Source: Mytilus galloprovincialis (taxonomy: Eukaryota > Mollusca > Bivalvia > Mytilida > Mytilidae). From it: a stretch of 64,000 nt of DNA. Location: assembly GCF_965363235.1 (NCBI RefSeq), contig NC_134845.1:21702524-21766523 (forward strand), given 5' to 3'. Both the position numbers and the translations under genes were made by a program. The notes below the pieces were generated by a model. The model was given only the letters and a program-made list of their open reading frames with translations. It searched no databases and was not told where the DNA came from. Each line of letters begins with the position of its first letter. The first letter of the stretch is position 1. Positions 24,093-34,500 of the stretch are shown here, one piece after another.

Positions 24093-24881
24093 TAGAAAGA
24101 AAATAATATGAGCTATTTCTTAAACTATGTAGGACATCGCATAAACTATATAAGATATCTTATAAAGATTATGAACATCATGAAGTTAGAAGAAATAGTA
24201 AAACGGCTTGCCATAAAAGTCCCTAACGCATATGTTCGGTTAAAAGATAACAGTATTATGGGTCCGTCTAGTCAGATATATAGATTCACCTTCGATGTTT
24301 CAGGGATTAATAATTGCAAAAACAAAACACAAAAAACTGTTCGGTATTCCTTTGATGTGGTCTTTGTTAATTTAGGACTAGGGCAAAGTTTTAATAAAAT
24401 TACCGTTTTGCGTACGTTTTTAACTTTTTTGTTAGTTAAGTCGGTTTTGATAAATCTTCAGTTCTGTGCAATGTTTATTCAAAATACTAGTATTGTTTTT
24501 CTTCTTCTGATTTTTGGAATAGTCATTACCACTGGGTCGACTATCTTCTACTTGTTCACTTGAAGTTGATTGACTTTTGTTATTTTTATTGTTTGCTTAA
24601 TAATCGACAGAAATGTGGAGTCTCAGAACGGGTGCAAACAAGGTATACTCAGTTTCCTCTATTGGAGACATATGCATCCAATCTTTTCCTCTCATGATTT
24701 TCATTTGGTATTTGTGTTATATCTCATAACAAGATATATTGGTATGCAAATAAAAAAAGAAAAGCAGAAAATACACAAATAAGGCAACAGTAGTAAACGA
24801 CCGGTGTTTAACAGTCATAAATCAATTGAGAGACAACAAATCTAGGTTACAAACTAAGCGGGGAAAAAAAAAACAAACACA

Positions 24882-25939
24882 AGAGGCTCCAGAGCCTGAA
24901 TCGCTCACCTGTAATTTTCTGCATAAATCTTTCATCAATGATTATTTTTGCTTTTCAATATATATTACTGAATGTCTTAAAACTTCCATTGAAAGGATCT
25001 TTATATCTGTTATATTTTCTTCTAAATCAAAGGAAAGCATTTTACCCCTATGTTCCATTTTAGCCATAGTGGCTATGTTTCTTGACATACAAGAAAATAA
25101 AATATATTTTTATACTAGATACTCTGAAACTTATTCAGCCAAAATTTGGCTGAAATTGATTCTGCAGTTTCAAAGGAAAATATTTTTTAAAGTAAGCAAA
25201 CTAAACGAACAAATTGTGATTGTGTTTTTAAAGGGCAATAACTCCTTAAAGGGACAATTGTTGGTCATTGTACATCTAACTTTGCTGAACATTTTTGCTG
25301 CTTGCAGTTTATCTTTATCATTAATCGTATTCAATATAATAACCAAAATCTGTAAAATTTTCATAAAATTACCAATTAAGTAGCAGCAATCCAACAATGC
25401 GTTGTTAGATTCATCTGAAAATTTCAGGGCTGACAGAGCTTGGCCTATTAAACATATTTACCTCTCATCAGATTAGTTCTAAATGCTTTGACTTTTAAGA
25501 TATAAGCCAAAAAACTGCATTTTACCCTTACGTTCTATTTTTAGCCATGGCGGCCATGTTTTTACGAAACAGATAATAAAACACAACCTTTATTCTAGAT
25601 ACCTATCGGACCATTCATATAAAATTTGGTTGGAATTGGTTCAGTAGTTTCAGAGAAGAAGATTTTTTAAAGTTCGAAAACATGTCCTTAAAGACAAAAA
25701 CTGCAATTTACCCCTACGTTCTATTTTTAGCCATGTTTTTTTTACGAAACATATAAATACAACCTTCATTGTAGATACCATAAGGATTATTCAGATGAGG
25801 ATGGTTGCAATTGGTTCAGTAGTTTCAGAGGAGAAGATGTTTGAAATAGTTTACACCAGAGGGACGACGACGGACGACAGATGACGATGGGCGCCAAGTG
25901 ATGACAAAAGCTCACAGTTCCGTCGGAATGATGAGCTAA
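24882..25939 (+). mobile_element. Hairpin-ended non-autonomous element (copy 2 of the 6001-6861 family)
   Basis: The 5' end AGGCTC-CA-GAGCCT (24884-24897) is followed by CGCTCACCT. The 3' end folds as GCTCA...TTCCG-T-CGGAA...TGAGC (25910-25936) and ends CTAA. Shared internal blocks with copy 1 include AAAGGGCAATAACTC, CATTTTACCC, ATGGCGGCCAT, AGTTTCAGAG-AGAAGATTTTT and GACGACGGACGACAG. Internal duplications are present here too. It is non-coding, and the 185-codon open frame across it is incidental. Confidence 0.7.
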
Positions 25940-26805
25940 AAACCAAGCGATTTATTACAAGATGAACAGACAACGCCATGGTCAATTCAAAGGAAATCAT
26001 AAGAAAATACAGCCCAAAATAATTGTCATCTGAAATTTATGCGGCTTGTGTATTTTCAGATGGTTCTCAGTACGTTATAAAAGTAGTATTTCAACCGGCG
26101 CTATTTATATATAATATATAGTTATGAAAACTAATAAATCAACTCAAAACCTAAAGAGAATAAAGAAAATACACGAAACAATATATCGAACGTGATGCAT
26201 TAAAGTATTACAATCTTTTCTTCTGAAAGTTTTAATTCATGTCTTTCTTTTTTCTTTACATATAAAAAGTAGATACATTCTTACTGTATAATGAGGATGT
26301 TAGGGAATCATCCATGATTTTTTTGTGCGGTTGATCATATGATACGGGGTGTTTATCAAAAGAAGTTTAAAGCCTTAAGCTGAAATGTGAATATGGGAAG
26401 TAACTAATCTAATTTAAGTCTTCTCGTAAATTAAACTAACTTTATCTAATCTGGGCAAAACTCATATTCGTAGGTAGTTAGCCAGTAAGGTCTACATTTT
26501 ACGTCATCGGGAACATTACTGTGGAGCTATACGAGTTACATTTAGTGTAAACATATTTTATCAATTAAATTCAAATAATAATGTATACAATTTTGCATCT
26601 ACATATTGATAAAATTAGATAATTTATAGGAAACAATTTGTTCGCTTACATTAATCCGTTTCCTAATTCAAATAAGAGCATTTCATATTGTAATACTTAT
26701 ATATATGTATGATAAACATAATAAAACAATGTTACACTAGACGGAAGACATATAATAAGGTTGGGAACACAAGAAGAGAGAGAAAAAAATATCAGATACA
26801 TCGAC

Positions 26806-27036
26806 TTACATTTGACGTCACCGATAACATAAATGCGGAGCTATACGACTTACATTTGAAGTCACCGGGAACATAAATGCGAAGCTTTACGCCTAACTTT
26901 TGACGTCACTACGAACATTGCTGTAGAGCTATATGACTTATTTTTGACGTCTCTAGGAACATTACTGTGGAGCTATACGAGTTACATTTGACGTCACTAG
27001 GAAAATTACTGCGGAGCTGTACGACTTACATTTGGC
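26806..27036 (+). repeat. 44-bp minisatellite carrying CRE octamers
   Basis: Units contain GAGCTATACGA-TTACATT, then a CRE-like octamer, then a GGAACAT-A-TGC-type stretch. The octamers are TGACGTCA at 26813, TGAAGTCA at 26857, TGACGTCA at 26901, TGACGTCT at 26945 and TGACGTCA at 26989, exactly 44 bp apart. A single outlying unit with TTACGTCA is at 26499. TGACGTCA is the palindromic CREB/ATF site. The array lies about 0.8 kb upstream of the GPCR start; a regulatory role is only a possibility. Confidence 0.85.
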
Positions 27037-27815
27037 GAGGAAAAACTAAATTGGTTAAATTTTATCTTTGTAATCAGTATCGATACACATACTACGGTGC
27101 TGGTGATTATTGTATAGGACTAATCTAAAATCAACCAATATTGGTAGTATATAAATATATATATAAATAGAAATTAACGAATTGGCGGTGAATAAAGTGT
27201 TTGCATTGATAAACCTCGTTTTGTTTCTTGAAAATTCGAATAGTTCAAACGAATACATTCAACAATGCATGTATTGTTCTGAAAAAGCATTCAGTCCCCA
27301 TTACAGCTTTAACAAGTCAAAGTTTTATCTAGCTTTGATTGAATTTTAATATGACATATAATAGATTGTATTGTCAGTAATATTTTCTATCGAATTACTA
27401 AATACTGAAATGGCTCAGCTGAACAAATATCAAATACATACTGACCATATCAACATTTGATAAATATGTTAATACATTAAAACTTTTCATATTGTTGCTG
27501 TGCATCAAAATAATTTTTCATCTCTTCATATAAGCTTCCGTTCTCACAGTCTGATTTTCATTGTATAACCTTTATGATGCTGAATTAGTTAGTACGTGTG
27601 ATAAAGCCTTTGGAATTTAATAATGATTAACATTACTTCCGAGTTATAATAACTGCTTTGAATTCAAATCCGTCGGATAAAGATACTACGATACTGGTCC
27701 GTCATCAAATGATTTTAGAAGATATAATTTTCTGTATTATATATTGCATTGGAAATATCTAATCTTTTAATGTAAACGAACAAAATTTAAATCAAACCAG
27801 AAATTATACACAGTC

Positions 27816-28895
27816 ATGGACTTAAACACTACAAAAGAAGAATGGAACACCAACTATGTGAAAACACTTATTCCTAACATAATTTTCAATATTATTTGTC
27901 TTATAATTGGATTCACTGGTAATTCAGTTGTTTTATTCGTGTACTTTTTCAAGATGAAATATCGTCGAGAAGATAGATTTTTTATTCCAGTTCTCACCGT
28001 GTTTGACCTAATAGCTGGAACTGCTAGTACAATATTCCACATCACCGACTATTTCTATTTTGTGTCATACCCATCAGAAGCCGTATGTGTTGGACTTAAT
28101 TTTACCATCGGATTAACATCGACAGCTTCTGCGCATATGTTACTTGTAATCGGTATGCAGAGGTATTTGAAAATATGCAGACCTCATGGCTTTCAACTAA
28201 CCTTAGTCAGAAGACGAATTGCTATCTTTGTTATAGTTGGTGTTTCCCTCAGCTTTTCGATACCAATAGCAATTGTGACTGGTCTAAAGAACGTCACAGG
28301 AACATTCAAAGGATACAAAGTGACCGGTATTTCATGTTCGAATGTCGCAAACACGTCGTCAGTATTCAATAGTCAAATCTTTTTCGGATGCCTCCTGATT
28401 GTCTTAGCGATAAACACAATTGCTACTGTGGTAGTGTATATTCCAATAGGACGCATCATTCATAAGCGATTGGTCGTTATGACAGCAACAAATTCAAAGG
28501 CAGAAGAAACGTCTACAACTGAGAATAAAGAAAGTTCTAATCAGATCAAAAATAACTGTCAGGGAAGAAACATGTTTACTGATTCAAATGTAAGTCAACC
28601 TCGCACTGAAGATCCGAAAGGTCTACAACGAGCAAGGAAGAGCAGAGTAAACTTTAACATGATGTTTTTCACTCTTGTAATTTTCTATATGCTGTCATAC
28701 ACGCCAACTTTAATCATGTTTGTTATTACAACGTCAGACAGTCTATACTGGTACAAACTATCTTCATCAAAACTTAATTTATATATTTTTCTGAATAGAC
28801 TATTTGTCATTCATCATATTGTCAACTCTTTTGTGTATGGGTATTTTGACCTTGTTTTTCGAAAATCTCTAAGTCAGGTGTTTAGATGCAATTAA
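27816..28895 (+). CDS. Class A (rhodopsin-like) G-protein-coupled receptor, single exon, 359 aa
   Basis: An uninterrupted frame with seven hydrophobic segments. Family marks are N36 in GFTGN (TM1), D64 in FDLIAG (TM2), C91 before TM3 and C174 in the second outer loop (likely disulfide), R116 after TM3, P in SYTP of TM6, and N337 and Y341 in NSFVY of TM7. Glycosylation sequons are at N4, N159 and N179. The third inner loop is long, polar and basic. Three standard motifs are altered: DRY reads QRY, CWxP reads SYTP and NPxxY reads NSFVY. The ligand is unknown; a neuropeptide or other small ligand is plausible. The single coding exon suggests a retrocopied or lineage-expanded receptor group. A poly(A) signal AATAAA follows at 28983. 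Confidence 0.9.
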   Translation: MDLNTTKEEWNTNYVKTLIPNIIFNIICLIIGFTGNSVVLFVYFFKMKYRREDRFFIPVLTVFDLIAGTASTIFHITDYFYFVSYPSEAVCVGLNFTIGLTSTASAHMLLVIGMQRYLKICRPHGFQLTLVRRRIAIFVIVGVSLSFSIPIAIVTGLKNVTGTFKGYKVTGISCSNVANTSSVFNSQIFFGCLLIVLAINTIATVVVYIPIGRIIHKRLVVMTATNSKAEETSTTENKESSNQIKNNCQGRNMFTDSNVSQPRTEDPKGLQRARKSRVNFNMMFFTLVIFYMLSYTPTLIMFVITTSDSLYWYKLSSSKLNLYIFLNRLFVIHHIVNSFVYGYFDLVFRKSLSQVFRCN

Positions 28896-28982
28896 CATGA
28901 ACGCCTCGTGTTCTGTTACAGTTGCAGTGGTCCTACTTTATTCTACCTCCCTGCGCACTAAGAAATTTAATTTTCCAACCTT

Positions 28983-28988
28983 AATAAA
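28983..28988 (+). terminator. AATAAA poly(A) signal of the GPCR gene
   Basis: A canonical hexamer 88 bases past the GPCR stop codon, with no other gene nearby on this strand. Confidence 0.5.
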
Positions 28989-29125
28989 CTGATTGTTAAT
29001 GCAATAGTCCATGGCGTTATGCGTGGTCTAAAAAAATCTAGTCTTTGGGTGAATTGAAAACGTTTGTGAAGGAAAACTTATAAACACTTTTTGTTCTCAA
29101 CTGTACTGATTTTAACTCGACCCTT

Positions 29126-29247
29126 CAGAATTTGTCCTAATTCTACCTTATATTACTCGACTGCAGTCTGAACCATACTCGACAGTCAGAATTTGTCCTA
29201 ATTCTACCTTATATTACTCGACTGCAGTCTGAACCATACTCGACAGT
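29126..29247 (+). repeat. 61-bp perfect tandem duplication
   Basis: The unit starting CAGAATTTGTCCTAATTC and ending CATACTCGACAGT occurs twice with no differences, at 29126-29186 and 29187-29247. Perfect identity implies a recent duplication. Related ACTCGAC-containing phrases continue to about 29400 in degenerate form. Confidence 0.85.
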
Positions 29248-30689
29248 CAGAGCTTGTGCTCGACCCTCATGTTGACCATGCTGAAAAGTCTGAACCCATA
29301 CTCGACCTTGTTGAAACAGTCTTAACACATTTTTTACCTGTACTTAACCAGTTCTTGACAAAAGGAAATAAGGTCTGAACCATTCTTGACCAAAGCCACT
29401 TTCTTATATAGTATCTCTTGTTCAAAGTATCAGTAAATGGAAACCTAAAAATATCAAATTAGAAAAGAATTAGAGAAAACGATTACAAATAGGTCGCAGA
29501 ATGTAAAGACTTGTTCGAGTATTTGCCAGACTTGCTCGAATATAGTTCAGACCTGATTGAGGAAAATTAAGGAAAATTGAGACAAATATTGCCCATTTCA
29601 GAAAATTAATACATTTGTCTACTGTGTTCTCGATTTCCCTTGATAGAGTGTTCCTAGTTATATTGCAGCTTTTGCATGAAGGTTTCAATTGGTAAAGTTG
29701 AAGTCATGCTTCCAAGAGTTTACAGACATAACTTGATTTGGTTGGCCATTATTGAATATCTATTTCACAGATGTTCGTGGATATGTTTTACTTGTAACCA
29801 GAACCCCAACCCGTTTTCTTTGATTTTGACTTAACCAAAGGGGACTAATTTCCTAATTTTCAATGACAATGATAACATAATAGGTTCCACTAGAAAAGCA
29901 GAATATGTTCCCTTCAAGATTACCGGAGTTCGATCCAAATTTGTGAAGGGGTTATTTTCCTCTATCTTTTATTTTCTGTGTTGTTTTGTAAACTTTGTTA
30001 TTTTTTTCTTAATGGACAAATCTTTGTCCTTTTTAATTGCACGTGATTTGTAGGCATAGTAAAATAGTTTCTTATGAAATATAGAAAAGGGTGTTTGCAA
30101 AAAAAACTTCAATAGTTAAATTATACTGATTCTGGAAGTACAAAAAAACAAAGAAAGGCTAATCATATCAAAACTTTCATAGCGACATCTTGAGGAAAAG
30201 AAAACATAATCTATTGAAAAAAATACTTTTTGCAGAAATTAATGATCAGTTTCTAAACACTTTATGGATGGACACAATATTTTAATTTTGACGTAATAAC
30301 CGACTTTATTGAAAGCAATGACAGGTTTCAAGCAGATACAACCATGTATATTCATTTTTATTGGATGCGATGATTTATTTTGGAATCTCCTTACTGTGGC
30401 TGAAAGGAATGAAAGATAGAGATTTCATACAATCATGTTTATTTTTGTTGCCTTTCGTCTGCATGGTGTGTGTTTAAATGTTATGTTTATGTTATATCAT
30501 GTTCGGTATTGTTATATGTGAACCGAATAAATTTTTTTTTTCATATTTGTAATACAATTTGTTATAAGTTTTATTCGTTAGAATAGACTATGTTTAAATA
30601 GCAAATCTACAATTGTTTGCCGTGAAGGATATTGGATATATACTCGTTTGAAAAACACTAATTTGATCATTCAGAAGCTTGATTTTCTT

Positions 30690-30845
30690 ACATTTAACTA
30701 ACAGCAGCCAGCTGAAGGACTCCTTCGGGTGTGGAAATTTCTTGCTGAATTGAAGACCCGTAGGTGGACTTTGACTGTTGTTTGCTCTATGGTCGGGTTG
30801 TTGTCTCTTTGACACATTTACCATTTTCATTCTCAATTTTATTTA
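30690..30845 (+). repeat. Dispersed repeat (TCGGGTTGTTGTCTCTTTGA family)
   Basis: Contains CAGCTGAAGGACTCCTTCG, ATGGTCGGGTTGTTGTCTC and CATTCTCAATTTTATTTA. Copies or parts lie at 47195-47345 (opposite orientation), 51905-51965 and 62245-62305. It ends in an A/T-rich tail. Its class is unknown. Confidence 0.65.
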
Positions 30846-31114
30846 TCTGATTTTAAAGATGCCACAGTTGATTGTGTTTTTATTCCTAGAGAGTATCACC
30901 AGCCCAGTAACTAGCACATCTGTGCTGACATGAACTATCATTGATATGGTCATAATTATGAATTAACTGTTTACAAACTTTTGATTTTTTGAAATACTAA
31001 GGCTTTTCTACCTCAGGAACAGATTACCTTAGATGTATTTGGCATACTTTCTAGGAATTGTTTGTCCTCAATGCTCTTCAACTTTGTACAATATTTGGCC
31101 TATTCAACTTTCTA

Positions 31115-31157
31115 GTGTCACTGAAGAGTCTTTTGTAGACAAAATGCATGTCTGGCA
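31115..31157 (+). ncRNA. Hammerhead-like copy with mutated core and compensated stem I
   Basis: Order as at 35-78: GTGTCA, CTGAAGA (core changed), GTCT-TTTGT-AGAC (stem II intact), AAAA in place of GAAA, TGCATGTC, TGGCAC. GTGTCA and TGGCAC still form six pairs although both strands differ from the copy at 35-78. The core changes should abolish cleavage. The flank AATCCTGGTATCA matches the family. Confidence 0.6.
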
Positions 31158-31559
31158 CAAATACGAAATATCAATCCTGGTATCAATTATTTTATTTTAT
31201 TTATTAACTTCCTTAAGTGTTCTATACCCCCTTAACCCACCATTTTCTTCTAAAAATGCTGTACCCAGTCAGGAATATGACAGTTGTTTCCACTGATCCT
31301 GTTGGCTAATATAGTCAAGCATTTGTTCTTGAAAGTTTTTATTAGCTAGCCTTTTCAATTTACTTTGAAGTTCAGCATTTAAAAAAAATAAAAAAATATG
31401 CAAATCAACCCTAAATCCTTTCATGATTTTATTGATGTCAAACTAGTTTTGACTAACTCTTCATTGTATGAAAGACATTGTTAATTGTTTAACTTATGCT
31501 TGTACACATTCTTTGTTTGTTGATCAAATTATAATAATAAAGAAATATAACTCAACAAA

Positions 31560-34500
31560 TCATTTATTATCTAACAAATCCTCCATAATCTGTTTCAGTA
31601 TCCTTGGATTCGCTTTGTTATTAGAGTCTATCACAGCTTTGTTTACAAGGGTATGGAGGTATTTCAACTTTCCTTTTCTATATTTTGAAATCTGAAATAA
31701 TATCAAAAACGTTTTTCATAAAATGATTGTATTACAATAAAGAAAATAATTAATCCATATGTGTATGTAGGGACAAATTACAGATAAATCTAAAATAGGC
31801 TAGTCATTAACCTCCTTAAAAATTGATATGTATAGTTAAGTATTTAGATCTGCTTTATGTGTGTCTGAAATTTAAAAAGAAACAACTTTTGTGGTTATAA
31901 GTATTTCCAAGTTCCCAGAAAGTGAGTATAATATACATTTAAACTTAACTAGAATAGAGATAATCTTTTGAACTAAATTGACAGAATAGACTTCAATGTA
32001 CATGGACTTATTTTACATCATTTAAAAATGGGCAAAAATCAATAACAGAAAAAACCCAAAGTCAACCCTTGTTGTGTCTTTCAATGTTATATGACAGTCA
32101 AATCAGTAGGTTATTCACAAACAAGGCAATTGGCAAATACTGTATATACTGTTATTTAAGTAAACAAATATACATATGTGTACTGATCTTACCAATTTTG
32201 GATGCTCCTCCAGTACTTTTTCACAAATATTTGTTAAAATCTGTGTATCACTGATTTGTCTCCAGTCCTTCTGGTCTACAATATCTTCTGGTGCAATGTT
32301 GGGATGTTGAAACATCTCATCTAGAACCTAAAACAGTTGAAATTCTTAATTATAGTACAATCTCTTATGAATTTATTACATCCAAGTATTGTGGTAAAAA
32401 AAATATTGGTTGATTGATTGGTTGATGATAAACACATTTCAGGACTGTTGCTGATTTTGTGAAGACTTTTTACTGACAGAGGAAGCAAGAGAGCCTGTAG
32501 AGAACAACAGACCTTTAGTAGGAAAAGTAATGATCCTAGTCAATTAAGATTGGAATTGTATGCACCCACCCCACGTGCTCCAGAAATATAAGACTTAGTA
32601 ATTTCTTTGCTTTGATTTTATACAACAAAAGGTGTTGTCAATTGCATGAAGTTGATAAATTGTAAAGTGAAGATTTACAAAATTATATACCGTAGCTCCT
32701 TTCTCTTTTCTATTTTATTCATTTTGAAGAGGTCAATATACAGATAATCAATAAAGAATGAAATCAAAATCCTTCTTTTGCTGTGTATTTACATTTGATA
32801 AAACGCAATATAATCAATAAATAATGAAAACAAAAATTGAAAAATACTCAACTGATTACTGAAAAAAAAATAACATATAATCTTGCAGTCATGCACATTT
32901 GCACATTCCTGAATTGATGTGTATTTGATTACTTGTTGCATGTTTTTCTACATTCCAATTCTTGGGATTAATATTACAGAAATTTACCAGACAAAGAGGA
33001 ATATTTTATGAATGCTTTGAATATTTTGACTATCCATTTTACACTCTATTCATAAAAAAAGAAGATGTGGTATGACTGCCAATGAGACAACTCTCCACAA
33101 GAGACTTCTTTTAGCCTTTAAGATTTTATCATGCAAATGGGCAAACATAAATAATAGTAAAATATCTAATGTCAAGCAGATAAACTATGTAAAGCTTCCT
33201 TATTTATTATTTTCCACAAATATTTATAGCTCACTTTGAACAAGTTGTAACATGAATGTTATTTCATTTCATGTGCATATAATGTTGAAATTAGAATTAA
33301 GAATATGATGTCTTTGTTATTGTCATTATGTAGTATAAACAAGAAATATTTTTTGTTCCCTGGGTACTTAAACATACTTCCCCTATGACACCAGTGCTTA
33401 TTGTCAATTCTAAGAATTTAATTTGCTGAAAAGTTAGTGTGAATTTCGTCATATTTTTCAACCATTATTGACAGCAATGCAAGACTTCATAGTGGTCTAT
33501 TTTTCCTATGCAAACATAGTGCATAAAAACATTATTCCTTAAATAAGCTCCTATTAGCTTTTTTTTGAGCAATTTTGGTCTAGTATGAGTGTATTTAAAG
33601 TATAGACTATAAAGAAGTTTGGTCTTTAATTGTATAATATTTACCTTACAAGATGTACTATATGATATCTCCTCAGTATGAAGTAAGTCTATCAGTTTTC
33701 CAAAATCTTCTGTTTTCACTGGACTACAAAATACATATGACGATTAAGATCACACAGAATGTAATGTCACATGTTTATCTAAACAACACATCATAAAATT
33801 TCAATTTCTGGTAGTAATTGACCTTTAAAGAGGACCCATCTTATTTCATGGTAATTTGTAATTCGAGTAGGTAAAAAACATTCTTGAAAGTATTCATTTT
33901 TACAATCTTAATCAACAAAGAGATTATATCATATAAGACCTCAATCCAACAACAAACATAACTCCCTCCCCCAACTGCAAATGTATATATATATGTTATC
34001 ATCTTAGAAAAAAATCAAAATTAAATAAATATATTATATATTTACCAGTTGTGAATGGTTAATTTCCTGTCATTCAGAACACCCAGCAGTTGATTAATTA
34101 TAAAATTAGATACCAGCTTTGCACTTATCGTAGGAGATAACTTCATCACATCTTCAAAATAGTCCATTAGACCAGAATTGTCCTTCAAAATATTTCAAAA
34201 TCATATAATTTGTAAAGATATTTTTCTTTGTATCACATACATAAATGAATTTGTTTTGTTAATTTAATTCTGGGTAAAAAATAAGAGAAGTTCTGGAAGC
34301 TTTGCAAAGTTGACTTGCATGCTGTAAACTTAAAGATGAACAACAGCAATAAAATCACAGTTCCTTTACTTTTATTTTACTTTATACACCACATCCTTCC
34401 TTTTCCATTGCATATAATCTGGCATACATTTCCCAAAATGTTTCAAACTGTCACTTTTTCTTCAATACACCTTATAGCTATTTGTCCGTTATCACTGGAC

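Larger units (their letters stand above)
21962..27815. other. Intergenic region between the B-box/armadillo gene and the GPCR
   Basis: No further host exon was found. It holds a hammerhead-like relic (22447-22486), a SINE-like tail (about 23100-23175), an AT tandem array (24001-24092), a hairpin-ended element (24882-25939) and a CRE-bearing minisatellite (26806-27036). The longer open frames at 24108-24563 and 24826-25383 lie in AT-rich or transposon sequence and show no domain. Confidence 0.55.
28990..31559. other. Intergenic region between the GPCR and the 3' end of GatB
   Basis: No host exon seen. It contains a 61-bp tandem duplication (29126-29247) in a stretch rich in ACTCGAC and GTCTGAACC, a dispersed repeat (30690-30845) and a hammerhead-like relic (31115-31157). 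AATAAA reading 31433 to 31428 may be the GatB poly(A) signal. Confidence 0.5.

Noticed and set aside
24108-24563. 151-codon open frame downstream of the AT tandem array
   Set aside because: AT-rich low-complexity start, no recognisable domain and no splice or promoter context; judged a chance frame.
24826-25383. 185-codon open frame
   Set aside because: It overlaps the hairpin-ended element, and the matching element at 6001-6861 has no such frame, so it is not conserved coding.
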